A stretch of 64,000 nt of DNA from Chaenocephalus aceratus (Eukaryota > Chordata > Actinopteri > Perciformes > Channichthyidae). The notes beneath the pieces were generated by a model. That model was not told the DNA's origin. It did not search any database and saw only the letters and a list, made by a program, of their open reading frames with translations. Numbering within the stretch: position 1 is the stretch's first letter; every line of letters begins with the position of its first letter. The stretch lies in contig CM043792.1 of assembly GCA_023974075.1 (NCBI GenBank), positions 9,839,456 through 9,903,455 on the forward strand. Reading direction: 5' to 3'. Below, one piece after another: positions 1 to 11,399 of the stretch. Made by a program: the position numbers and the translations under genes.

Positions 1-2264
1 CACGCCACACCGTGCACATGCATGCATACGTGAGTCATGGTGAGATATCTGGATTAAGAGGTTGCTTTTTCTTTGCACAGCATGAAAGAAAGGCCAAATG
101 AATGGGCTGTGATTTTAGTTTTTTTAAGCAGAGGTTGAGTTCAATCATTTGTATGACCCTCGGAGGATGTTGTAAAAATGGAAAGGAAAAAGGTTCCCCA
201 CCCCTGCTGTAAATAATAATAAAAACCCTTGATTTATAACTTAACATCTCTGTCTCCTATTGATCTGAGTATATTATAAAAAATAGCCAGTTAATTGAAG
301 CATATAGCACAGGCCTTTGTCAGATGGTATATTACGCTGTTTTTTTTCTGCTTCGAATAGTTCTCTCTTTTTTCACCATACCTGTGTTTGCATCACTGTA
401 ACCAATGAGCACCTGCATGTGTGTGAGAATGGCCCTGACACCATTTCAGCCCAGATTTACAAACTCCTGGCAGGACAAGCTCGAGCTCAATTCTCGCACT
501 GAATTTAAACAAAGTGAGTGAGGGACTGCAATATAAGAGGGAAAGAAAGAGAAACTTTAAAACTGTTCAATTGTTATGATGTGTAAAGACTGATATTGTT
601 CTATAATCTATAAGTCATGATGTGAAACGGTTAACAAAGAAAAAGGGAAACTCAAGCTGCTGCTACACTTTATTTTATTTATCTAAAGTTAAGCACTTTT
701 TAGATGCACATATTTTCAAAAGATATTTTATTTATTTTTTCTATTTTATTTGTAAATGCAGCCCGAGAGGAACATTACACATATCCACAGTATTTAAGTA
801 CTGTTAATTGACAATAAATATTGTTGTTTTTGAATTGTACTTTCTTTATTTGATTGGCAGTCAGTTGTTGATTACATGCAGACGTTGATAAAGCTACAGG
901 TCACTTCAATATATATCACACTAATTCATGAAGCAAGTTAGACATTTTGATGTTCCGGACCTTTGCATGGGGAGATTTTCTCTAACTGGACCTCGTTGAA
1001 TTGTAGTTGAAAACCCTTAGACTCTCTAAGGGTGAGGAATTTAATTACATTTTTGGTTGTAAAAAATAATTTAGCTGAATAAAATGTTTGCTCTCAAAAT
1101 GCCATAGAATCCCACTGGCATTTACAATTAGGAGCTTGGAGGGATTTTTCACATCCACCTGTGAAGCATCTATTTGGCTTCCTGACATCTGATCCAGAAA
1201 GTCTTGACATGCACAAACCATTCTCAGTCCGGTCCAATCACTTGTCACACTGCTGCGTGTGGGCTTCAGGCCCCCTCTACCCTCGTCACAAGTCATCATT
1301 ACACCACAAGCTGTCAAATTAAAACTTTTAAACTGTGAGAATGCCTCTTCGGAACTTTCCCTTTTTTCCCAGCAACATATTGCAGAGATAATTGAGGATA
1401 TTAACAGCCAGACTGTTACCAGGAGATGAAAGGCAAGGAGGGAGCGGTGACAGCTCCTCTCGCTCGTGGCGGTAACGAGGGACTGTCAAAAGTCTCTCCG
1501 TGTTTATCTCGGATCATCTAGGGGGATTTAAAACCCTTACCTTCACAATTCCATTCTTTATGGCGCGTCCTTTATCCACACTGATTTACGGAGGCTCAAG
1601 CCCTGCGCCGCGTGATGAATGAGCGCTCTTCACAAGGTGTCAGGGCCAGGCAGTGGTGGGCGGCGGTGACTCTCCCCCCCGCTCCCTGCCCCCGCTTCAT
1701 TTTTCTTAGGCTTTCCTTTTTCTCTCCTTGCCTTCCCCTCATTTCATTTCCAAATTGGGCTGATAAGATGTTGACACATCAAGTGGGTTTACAAAGAAAT
1801 TCTGATTTTAAAAGGGCGGTAGAAAAAACATTGAAAATACATTTGTTTGGTGAAATTTGGACAAAGAAGGGACAGTAGCAGTTTTGTTTTTTTTAGTTTG
1901 GGGCTACAGATGTAAACATATTTTATTCTAGATGCAGGGAATAAGCTTTAAGCTATTAGTTCAAAACAATACAATGTCAACCAGATTACCATCAGTATGT
2001 ATAGCTACAGTACACTGAAATGGAGACATGGATTGTGAATTGGCCCCATATGTACAGTACTTCTTTGTAGTTCAAATATGTATTTGTACTATGCAAAAAT
2101 ATTCTGTGCTCAGGATATATATCGTTTATTTTACAAAGTACTCCCCCAGTCATTGGTCCGCCAGCAACAGAACTAAATATCAATGCAGAAGTCTCAAATA
2201 TGAAAGTGAAGATTAAGATGCATTTGCACAACAAATATACAAATCAGAGCTGATATAAAATGTC
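1..2264. other. Non-coding interval, no gene seen
   Basis: AT-rich sequence with only short unsupported reading frames. The part at about 1330-1630 differs: it is richer in CpG, is not visibly repetitive and includes GGTGACAG and GGCGGTAACG, so it may be a conserved non-coding element. That is a guess from texture alone. I see no splice-bounded exons and no repeat family I recognise. Confidence 0.4.
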
Positions 2265-2990
2265 TCTTTAAAGGGGACCTACAGTATTATAATCCTTTTC
2301 AGGTTTAATAATTGTCTTTATTTCAGCCTGTCCTCCAACAAAAAACGACCAAATAGGTCGATTGTTCAGCAGCTTATAGTGTAGCACCTCTAGTGGTCGT
2401 GTAAGAAACAGCATGCTCCCGTTGATTGCAAACGCTCCGGAGGGTCGTTTATTCACAAATAACTCTCTCTGGAAAATCCTAAATTGTGGAATAGTTTGGC
2501 CATTAAAATACTTTTTGATTAGATTTCTAGCGAGAACTGTATATTGTACTTTTAGTATCCACGTCCAGTGGATGTGTAGGATCTATATTTTGATGGATAT
2601 TACGAAGATGATTTGAGGTCTCGCCAGGAGAACTGTATACAGTATACTTCCGCAGCGTCCATGTAAAGTTGGCGTCACCTCACGGAAAACAGTATCTCAC
2701 TGTCAAATGATTACACAGTGATATCTGCATTACTCATCCACTAAAAAACATCAGTTTATCCTTGTTAATTACACAATATTGATTGGTTTAAATTGTGTAC
2801 AATGCTTTTGTGTTTGTAACCTTTGATTCAGAGAAACACATTTTTTTTTCGGAGTTTAGACACTACAGAGTTTCCGAAGACACTACACTACCCAGAATCC
2901 TCAGCTATCATTTGGGACTACAACATCTGCTTAGCTTTACAAACCCCGTGATTAGTCCTCAAGCTCTGTGATTGGATATTGGAGTGGCAG
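2265..2990 (+). repeat. Left arm of an inverted repeat pair
   Basis: The segment opens with CTTTAAAGGGGACCT, the terminal motif of a family found at about eight sites in this window. Positions 2732-2815 match the reverse complement of 11635-11718 with four differences in 84 bases. Weaker similarity extends from about 2645 to 2910, and a short block at about 2350-2372 matches the reverse complement of about 12422-12445. The left copy has about 270 bases (2376-2645) where the right copy has a LINE fragment. The right-hand boundary of this copy is not clear. Confidence 0.7.
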
Positions 2991-3570
2991 TGCGACAGGT
3001 TACAAACAGCTCTTTGAAATGGAATGTAACCACGGCAGACTATCCAAAACTGGACACGAACGGGTCCAGCCCATTCTACTTTCCCCCTATTTTGTATGTA
3101 GGCTACTCTTGATATTTAAATGTTTTCATCAAATAACATATTCAATACAAAAATTAAATAATGTGCTTTAACCACTAGGCGGTGCAGGTTAAAAAAAACA
3201 GTGGTGTAGTTAATAAAACATAATAATATCAAACATAATATTACTATTAACTTTATTGTGAAATTAAAACAGCGAACGATAAAGACAAATACAGTTTCAG
3301 TCTCTCGATTTGAAGCTTATGCATTGTACCATGAACCTGTATAGACCTGTAACAGTCAACTGCATGAGGAGTTGGAAAGGTAGTTTCTGAAGATGTTACA
3401 AATAACACACAGCATACAATGCAATAATAACTTTGTATTATTAGTATAAGACACTTACATAATGTATAACATCTGAAGATGTGTAGTTGTATTCATGTTT
3501 TCACATAATTGTACAGAATATTGCTATAATATATCACATATTGTAGTTCTATAGAAAATGTATAGCTGAT
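2991..3570. other. AT-rich interval, no gene seen
   Basis: Mostly A/T with many short TAATAT and ATTAAT runs. It may include the diverged end of the repeat copy to its left. I see no coding or RNA gene. Confidence 0.4.
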
Positions 3571-3600
3571 AATGTATATATATATATATATATATATATA
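3571..3600. repeat. (TA)n microsatellite
   Basis: A pure TA run follows 'aatg' and passes directly into GATAGATGG. It lies at the tail end of the minus-strand SINE next to it, where simple repeats commonly form. Confidence 0.85.
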
Positions 3601-3826
3601 GATAGATGGACTTGTATTAATCCCTCGTGGGGAAATTGTTTCTCTGCATTTGACCCATCCTAGTGTTAGGAGCAGTGTGCTGCCATTTAGAACGGCGCCC
3701 GGGGAGCAGTGTGGGGAACGGTGCCTTGCTCAGGGACACCTCGGTAGCACTTGGTCTTGCCGGGACTTGAACTGGTGACCTTCCAGTTGCCAAGCCAAGT
3801 CCCTATCAACTTCACGACCACCGCCC
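3599..3826 (-). mobile_element. tRNA-derived SINE
   Basis: Read on the minus strand, the element starts with a tRNA-like head, GGGCGGTGGTCGTGAAGTTG (box A-like). A box B-like AGTTCAAGTCC follows about 35 bases on. A body containing 'gctcagggacacctcgg' in plus-strand sense comes next, and the 3' end carries a short GATA-type tail at about 3600. Head, body and tail are the usual teleost SINE layout. The tRNA-like part has too many changes to be a functional tRNA gene. The copy sits just outside the left end of the hAT element. Confidence 0.75.
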
Positions 3827-4048
3827 ACATATTATATATGATTCGTAAAACATCACAGACAGAAAGGTATCCGTCATTTAATGGTAAGCTATTGAAATTC
3901 TGAATCCATAGTTGTGTCTCCCATCACCTAAAACCCCTGACTATTCTCTAAACTATTTACATTCTTTAATTAAAAGAAAATCAGTAATATCTTTAAAAAC
4001 TACAAGTCCCTTTCTATCAGCTGTGCACCGTTATGGTGTAAATACAGG

Positions 4049-4056
4049 CTATTTAC
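4049..4056 (+). repeat. hAT target-site duplication, left copy
   Basis: CTATTTAC lies immediately before the left terminal repeat and recurs exactly at 10957-10964 just after the right one. Eight bases is the length expected for hAT insertion. Confidence 0.9.
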
Positions 4057-4239
4057 TACGGGTGTAACGGTACACGTACCGAAATTATTATTCGGTAAAA
4101 CATTGAGAACGTGAACAACTTTTTGGAAGTAATCTCAGGTGCAGCGTCGCAGCATTTAGAGTAATTTGCTCACATTGGGTTCAACGCGTCATAGAGCGTC
4201 CAAGTAATTTCATTGGACGAGAGGCATACTATGAGAGCA

Positions 4240-5551
4240 GGGGCCTCATTTATAAAGGGATATACGCTCAAAAAATGGCGTACGCCAGTTTCTACGCAAT
4301 GTTTGCGATTTATAAAATACTAACTTGACGGGAAAATGTGCGGTCCTCCACGCAAACTCTAACCCATGCGTACACACTAAGCACAAAAACGGGAGAGACG
4401 AGAAACTGCGACACCGCGTTGGCAGAAGGAAGAATGGAGAGAAATATGTGGAAATAATACCATAAATAAAATGTTACCTCTCATTTATCATATATGAAGA
4501 ATTCATTGTCAAACATTGATTATAGCCAATCTTAAAATGATTTAACAAACGCCTGTTTGAGACTCCTCAGTGCACACAAAAACATAACTTGGAGAAATAA
4601 ATAAATACGGATATGTTATTTAAAACCACCTCGAATATGTTGTGTTAATGTTATGAAATGTTTTCTCATAAATGATGCGGTGTTGCATTTCTATAGGTTG
4701 TAGATACGAGCATGGTTTTATATACTATCACTTTTAATCGTGTTTTATGCCGTTTGCCAAGACTTGATAAGTCGCTCGTAAAACACAGGAGGTATGGAAA
4801 CTAAGAACACCATATGTGGTAAATTGTACAGCTAATATAACACAACACATTAGTTGTATTTCATCTAACTGGTGGATATAGGGTTGCTGCGGGGGGGTTG
4901 AGATGCACAGGCTGCAGTGGGGACGCTGCGCACAGCTGATCGACAGCTGGGACACAAACCAACAAATACGAAAACATAATTCAGATCCAGTCGTCATGAC
5001 TCCACTCCGGAGGGATTCCCCGTTCATTTCTTACAGTCTCTCATCAAGGGGTTGTCTCCTGTCCCCGGTACAAACACACTGCCTGAGGAAGGCTATGTGT
5101 ATTTTTTTTGTCATTAACTTTTTTCGGACCACTTATTTATTTATGTTGGTGACGATCCGACCTCCATGCTGCTACTCTGGTTCAAACTGCATCCTCCAAA
5201 CAATATGATTTATCTCCACCTCCCCAAAATAACCAGAATCTGACACGGTGTGAGATCTTTTTTAGCTGTTCTGTCGTCATTTCCTGCGATCTTCTTCATG
5301 CAGTCAGTCAAAATGAATGAATGGGCGTTTCTTTGACTATTTATAGGCAAATATGGGCGTTACGTGAAGAGTCGATTGTGATTTATAAAGGGAAACCGGC
5401 GTAGGAAGTGCTGTACGCACTTTCCTCGCCGGTACGCAATGTTTGGTGAATCGGAACATGTTGGAAAATTTCTGTACCTATTTTTTGGATTTCTACTACG
5501 TAAGCAACCTTCCCACGTGAATCCTACGCACGGCGTTATAAATGAGGCCCC
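4240..5551. mobile_element. Non-autonomous Harbinger-like DNA transposon nested in the hAT
   Basis: Both ends carry GGGGCCTCATTTATAA in inverted orientation (4240 onward and the reverse complement ending at 5551). The subterminal regions share 'tacgcaatgtttg' and 'tttataaa' words on opposite strands. The 1.3-kb interior contains no supportable transposase; frames at 4734-5208 look random. The end sequence resembles teleost PIF/Harbinger or ISL2EU-type elements. The flanks do not give an identical target duplication: CAG on the left, CTG on the right. Confidence 0.65.
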
Positions 5552-5804
5552 TGGTCACAGGGATGCGTTGAAATTTAGTCAGTAATTGGAGCAACTGTCG
5601 AAATGGCGAATGCAGATCAAGTTGAGCTCGAAAATTCTCCATTATCATTGAAGTCTCCGGTTTGGGAACATTTTGGTTTCGCAGTTACGTACAAGGATGA
5701 CGGACAAAGACAGGTAGACTGAACCAAAGCTGTTTGTCGGCATTGTTCAACTAAAATTGGTTAAGCGGCTGGCAATACATCAAACTTGCACACTCATTTG
5801 AAAA

Positions 5805-5813
5805 GGCATCACC
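5805..5813 (+). repeat. 9-bp target duplication, left copy, of the inner insertion
   Basis: GGCATCACC occurs here inside the BED-finger codons and again at 10197-10205. Removing 5814-10205 restores continuous transposase codons (K-R-H-H-P-N), which confirms that the inner block is an insertion. Confidence 0.85.
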
Positions 5814-6308
5814 AAGCGGCAAACTCTGGGGAAGAGCCGGGACGCCAATACGGAAGTGCCACACACTGCAGTGCATATATTGGCCGATAGGCGATGACTG
5901 CAGAAAGGAGCAATTTCCATAGACCCCCATGTTAAAATGCCCAACTTTACAGCAGAAAGAAACATGTTTCTACCCAAGGATGCAATACATATTATTATGA
6001 ATATAGTTAGGTTCCACCTTCATGATTATGGATCTGTGAGTGAATTGTTTTCTAACACGACCCTTTTATTTATATTAGGTCTTAACGTTGTTGCATAAAT
6101 TAGGGCGTGGTCACATTGAGTGACGGCTCTCTCAAGTGCCTGCTGCTGCTAGCTTCTTGTCTCTCTGCTAGCTGCTCCGTGAAGCTACAGGGACTCTGCC
6201 TGCTCAGCTCATCCAGGAAACACAACTTGAAGCCGGCCGTGGTTGTTTGTTCTTCATGCTTATATATCGGACTATTGTGACTCGCTCTGCGGTTAAAACA
6301 GACGGTGC

Positions 6309-7791
6309 ATGCATGCGGTTTTGCGGTAAGTGAAAATCGAGTACTTATTTATGTGTTAATGATTTTAATCGGCTACGTAATGAATGTTAAGGCTTGGTTT
6401 AGTGTGTAAGCGAGTGGTAGCTACATCGGTGCTAACGATGCTAATCGTAGCCTACAAGTTAAAATCATAGACTGTATTTATAAAGGTTAAAACGAAATAG
6501 ACAAGTGTTAAGCGTTAAGTGGGATAATACTGTAGAACAAACGGCTTCTGTTTGAGGTTGATAAAATAAGGTCATCCTTGTAACTTAGAGAGATATTTTA
6601 TTATGTACGTAGGAACTATGCATCGCTAAGGTTAATTTAAATTGGCTATGCTCAAGTATGTAGACAAGCTAACGTCGAAGTAGTGTATGTGAAATCAACC
6701 TCACAATAAGATGTGTATATTACAATTATTAATGTCATATTTCAAGATCATTACTTAGATATTACAATATGGTTCATTGAGCTGGAGTTCATTATTGAGC
6801 TTACAAGTTAACGTCACAGTCATCTGAAGAACGAACCCAAACCTTGTTGTTTTTATTAATTGCATTACCAAATGGGTATCAAATAAACAGTAAGCATTGG
6901 TAACACAACTTCCAAAGTTACAGTAAAATAAAAAGGACCCTGACTCGGACAATACACAATCCAACATGTTCAACAGAAGAGAATCAGTCATATTGTTTGT
7001 ACACATGGTACTTTACATATATATATCTGTTTGTTTAAGGTGTCCAGGTGATGCAGACAGGCTGGACCAGAGAGTGAGAGACAGAACTGGACTCCTCACA
7101 GCAGTGAACTTCAGCACAGGTACAAAGACTCTATTTGTCATACTGTACAAATAATCAAGAAAGATATTGGTTTAAATAAATGAAGTATTGACTTGAATAC
7201 ACTGATATACATTCCATTAAACAATACTAAATACTAGATCACCTACACATCAGTTAAGTTGAGGGGTTTTTCCATGCAAAAGGTTACATTTAGATGTTAA
7301 CAAGCAATATGGTTTTGTCAGCTTTCTAATGTAATGTATTGAAGGCAAAGATATTTAACACATAGTGAGAACTGCTACTATTTATCTCTCAATATTGTCT
7401 GTAAAAAACGTGGTAAAAGTTATTCTTTCAGTGAGACAACAGAGCAAGCTTCTACAGTTGCACTACGTTTTGATAACAGTTAAATATTATTTTGATAACA
7501 TATATTTCAATGTTGATGAACTTCATACTGTTCATTCATAATCTGATTGTCTTTGTAGCTCACTGTTGAAATAAAAAAAAATCATTACAATTACAAAATA
7601 ATTACAGCCCCTAAACACACAAACACACCGCTTTCATAAATAACACACTTGTTCTGCAATAATATGTTTTATGTTTCCTGTCATTTTTGTTAGGAAAGGA
7701 CATGCCTGAAAGACACAACATGTTCTCCTTCTCTGAGGGTCAAGAAGAACATCCAAGAGGAACATTAAAAGCTGATGCTATGAGATGTTAA
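6309..7791 (+). CDS. Spliced 64-residue ORF in the inner element, function unknown
   Basis: The proposed coding exons are 6309-6325, 7040-7119 and 7694-7791. Splice signals are strong: donor GCG|GTAAGTG at 6326, acceptor 'tttgtttaag' ending at 7039, donor ACAG|GTACAA at 7120 and acceptor 'tttttgttag' ending at 7693. The joined frame runs from ATG 6309 (MHAVLRCPGD) to the stop at 7789 and gives 64 residues, hydrophilic and rich in Arg, Asp and Glu. A polyadenylation signal AATAAA lies at 7962. A possible TATA box (TATATAT, about 6260) would place the start just before the ATG; a longer first exon from about 6110 is also possible. I recognise no domain. The frame stays open across both junctions, which argues mildly for coding, but a spliced non-coding RNA is equally possible. 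Confidence 0.45.
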
Positions 7792-7961
7792 GACCAGTAC
7801 AGGACATTCACTAAGAAACTACTTTTATTGTGAAAACACAGTCAGCTGATCGAATGCAGCTATTTCCACATCTACACTCCATCAGCTGATTATTTCTATT
7901 TGTCTCACTTTAGGAGCTTCACATCACTTGTGCCTTGTACTGCAGAGTTTGCAACATCACA

Positions 7962-7967
7962 AATAAA
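7962..7967 (+). terminator. Polyadenylation signal of the plus-strand unit
   Basis: AATAAA lies 170 bases after the stop codon of the spliced 64-residue ORF. A signal in the opposite direction lies only 87 bases further on, so the two units end tail to tail. Confidence 0.5.
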
Positions 7968-8054
7968 TGGGGCCAATCTTCAGTCAGATGTGAATGTGTA
8001 ATCTAACATTTTCAGTAAGAATAATGGACAAAAGGAGAGCAAATACAAATACAG

Positions 8055-8060
8055 TTTATT
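8055..8060 (-). terminator. Polyadenylation signal of the minus-strand unit
   Basis: TTTATT on the plus strand reads AATAAA on the minus strand, about 133 bases after the proposed stop codon at 8193. Cleavage would fall near 8035. Confidence 0.5.
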
Positions 8061-8192
8061 GAAATGTGAACCAAAACTTCATCAAATGTTTTAAATAAAA
8101 AGCACATATGGACAGAAGGTGTAAACCTATTAAATGTATAAGTGAACACATTTAGTCAAATAAAGTGACAGACTAGGCCTGTGCAGTAGGTA

Positions 8193-9325
<1,133 letters not shown>

Positions 9326-9417
9326 TTTCCCACACGACTGAACAGGCTGACATGCCACACAAACAATGATGAGTCTCTGCAGCTCTCTGGACACCACGCT
9401 GTCTCAATCCGTCCACA

Positions 9418-9932
9418 CTGAATATGAGAGGGGGAAAATGAAAATAATAAACGCTTTAGACAATAAGAAATATAAAGTTGACTGTTGAGTTGCTCAGTTT
9501 TTTTAGATTGTCAATACTATTACTGTATAACTAATATCTCAGGTTAAGAGGCACATTCAAATAAAGATTGGTCTTTAAATACATGTTGTCTTTTGAATTG
9601 TTTGTCTAAAGTCAAGGATCTAGAACTGGTACTTAGTTTTAATGATACAGTCTGGTTATTATGCTGTTGGCCTCACAGGTAAGAGCACTAACTAGCTACC
9701 ATCACATGTACCTTAGCTTGACTTAAATGTATTAAACGTGTAATTAAGTGATATCAAAATATAAATAACTAATGTCATGCAAACATATTAATATTTGCTT
9801 GATTCCAGTGTTGAATTTAGCACAATTGCATACAAACGTTAAGGGATTTTAAGATTCTGAAGTATTATGCTAAAAACTCAATAACTTAGATTATTATTTA
9901 TAGTTTTGCTGAATAGTTTCATGTCCGCTTAC
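9418..9932 (-). other. First intron of the BED-finger gene
   Basis: The donor CTAAG|GTAAGC at 9932-9931 and the acceptor 'ccccctctcatattcag' ending at 9418 are both close to consensus. The pyrimidine-rich run before the acceptor is typical. The interior is AT-rich with no reading frame of note. Confidence 0.55.
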
Positions 9933-10060
9933 CTTAGAAACGTAAAATGCCACGGCAGTGTGCAGATGGGGAGCATGTTAGCTTAGCTTGGTAGCTTCAG
10001 CTAGCTCTGGAACTTCCAGCTCGGTGGCAGCAGGTCCCGCCTCTTTGCCCTTATTTGGAG
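9933..10060 (-). other. Probable non-coding first exon of the BED-finger gene
   Basis: The 3' edge is set by the donor at 9932. The 5' edge is only estimated, because the start site is unknown. The segment is GC-rich compared with the flanking intron and contains repeated 'agctagc/aagctaagct' words. Confidence 0.4.
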
Positions 10061-10078
10061 CAGGCGGGAGTTGAACTC

Positions 10079-10190
10079 TGACGTCACTGTCGAGCCGTTA
10101 GTGTCCGACTCCGCCTCCTAAGGGCTTCTCGGCAACTCTGTAGAATCCTATGGGTGACGTCACGGACCCTACGTCCATTTATATATACAG
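10079..10190 (-). promoter_or_regulatory. Candidate promoter of the BED-finger gene: two CRE sites and a TATA-like box
   Basis: Two full palindromic cAMP-response elements TGACGTCA lie at 10079-10086 and 10155-10162. A TATATATAAA-like box reads on the minus strand at about 10179-10188. GC-box-like words (GGCGGG, CCGCCTCC) lie nearby. All are upstream of the inferred first exon and inside the conserved end of the inner element. CRE sites bind CREB/ATF factors; regulation by them here is inference. Confidence 0.4.
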
Positions 10191-10196
10191 TCTATG

Positions 10197-10205
10197 GGCA
10201 TCACC
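10197..10205 (+). repeat. 9-bp target duplication, right copy, of the inner insertion
   Basis: GGCATCACC, identical to 5805-5813. The transposase codons resume straight after it. Confidence 0.85.
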
Positions 10206-10529
10206 CGAACGTGAATATCACCGGTACCAAAAGAAAAATGACTGAAGTGCAAACCCAACTCCCACTAGCATTTAAGCCTCCACCACTCGCAAAAAGTTCA
10301 GACCGAGCCAAAGCTATTACAAACGCCAAATATCCTATGTTTCCATGTTAGCAAAGCGCTACCTGGCTGTATCTGCTACCTCTGTCCCTAGCGAGAGGGT
10401 GTTCTCCACAGCAGGAGACATTGCTAGTGCCAGCAGATCTGCCCTTTCGGCAAGCAATGTGGACAAGTTATTTTTTCTTTAAAAAAACATTAAAATACAA
10501 TGACAAGCAAGTCATAATGTCAAACTGAC

Positions 10530-10860
10530 TGCTTAGGTACTAGTACAGTACAGTTCAAATACATGATTTTGGTTCATCAAAATGCTGCACCTTAATGTTT
10601 ATTTTATTATATGTTGTATTTATTTGAGTGAATATTCACAGTTTAATAATAATTAAAAACTCAAAACTAATAGTTTATGTTTTGTGAGTACTAGTCATAG
10701 GTACTAGTACAGTAAAGTTAAAATACAGATTATTTCAGTTCATCGAAATGCTGCACGTGAATGTTTATTTTATTATATTTTGTATTTATTTGAGTGAATA
10801 CATTATTCACAGTTTGATAATAATGAAAAAAAAAAAAAAAATGTTTATGTTTTGTGATAA
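10530..10860 (+). repeat. Two-unit tandem duplication in the hAT 3' region
   Basis: The word 'taggtactagtacagta' starts at 10534 and again at 10698, 164 bases apart. The sequence around each copy stays similar through 'tgctgcac' and 'tgtatttatttgagtgaat'. It follows the transposase stop codon, so it belongs to the untranslated end of the element. A 16-base A run ends the second unit. Confidence 0.75.
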
Positions 10861-10956
10861 TTTGTTCTGCTGTACCGAAAACTTACCGAACCGAACCGTG
10901 ACCTAAAAACCGAGGTACGTACCGAACCGAAATGTTTGTGAACCGTTACACCCCTA

Positions 10957-10964
10957 CTATTTAC
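10957..10964 (+). repeat. hAT target-site duplication, right copy
   Basis: CTATTTAC, identical to 4049-4056 and directly after the right terminal repeat. Confidence 0.9.
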
Positions 10965-11192
10965 CAATTGGATCAAATATAAAAGTCAGCCAAATTAGTG
11001 TTGATACTGCAAGGAGACGTATTGTGTGAAGAGAAATTGAAGATGTTGTTTAATTGCTGATATATTTATGATCCACGTCACGTATTCAGTTTTGGCGGCA
11101 TTTCTTCCAATTTGTCCAGAAGTCTTCTCATCAGGGCTCAATAAATAAAGAACTACGGCAGATGTGTAATATTTAATGAAGCCGAAGCATGT

Positions 11193-11390
11193 AGGAGGCG
11201 TGTGGCGCAGTGGATAGAGCCAGTGGATAGAGCCTTAGTGTTCGGATCAAACCCCACTGCAGTCAGCATGTCATTGTGTCCCTGGGCAAGACACTTCACC
11301 TCAAATTGCTCATGTGGGGATTGCCCACAGTATTGAGTATGTAAGTCGCTTTGGATAAAAGCGTCTAACAAGTGACATGTAATGTGTATT
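11193..11390 (+). mobile_element. tRNA-derived SINE with V-SINE-like tail
   Basis: The head reads GTGTGGCGCAGTGGATAGAG (box A-like), with a diverged box B around 'cggatcaaacccc'. The body includes 'tgggcaagacacttcacc', and the tail is 'gtaagtcgctttggataaaa' followed by 'gtaatgtg'. A 13-base word (agtggatagagcc) is duplicated in tandem in the head and disturbs the tRNA-like fold. The same tail occurs alone at 34167. Confidence 0.75.
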
Positions 11391-11399
11391 ACAATGCCG

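Noticed and set aside
3756..3826. Possible tRNA gene
   Set aside because: Box A and B are degenerate, no cloverleaf forms cleanly, and the body and tail are those of a SINE.
4734..5208. Frames of about 100 codons inside the Harbinger-like element
   Set aside because: They overlap on opposite strands and show no transposase or Myb-like motif.
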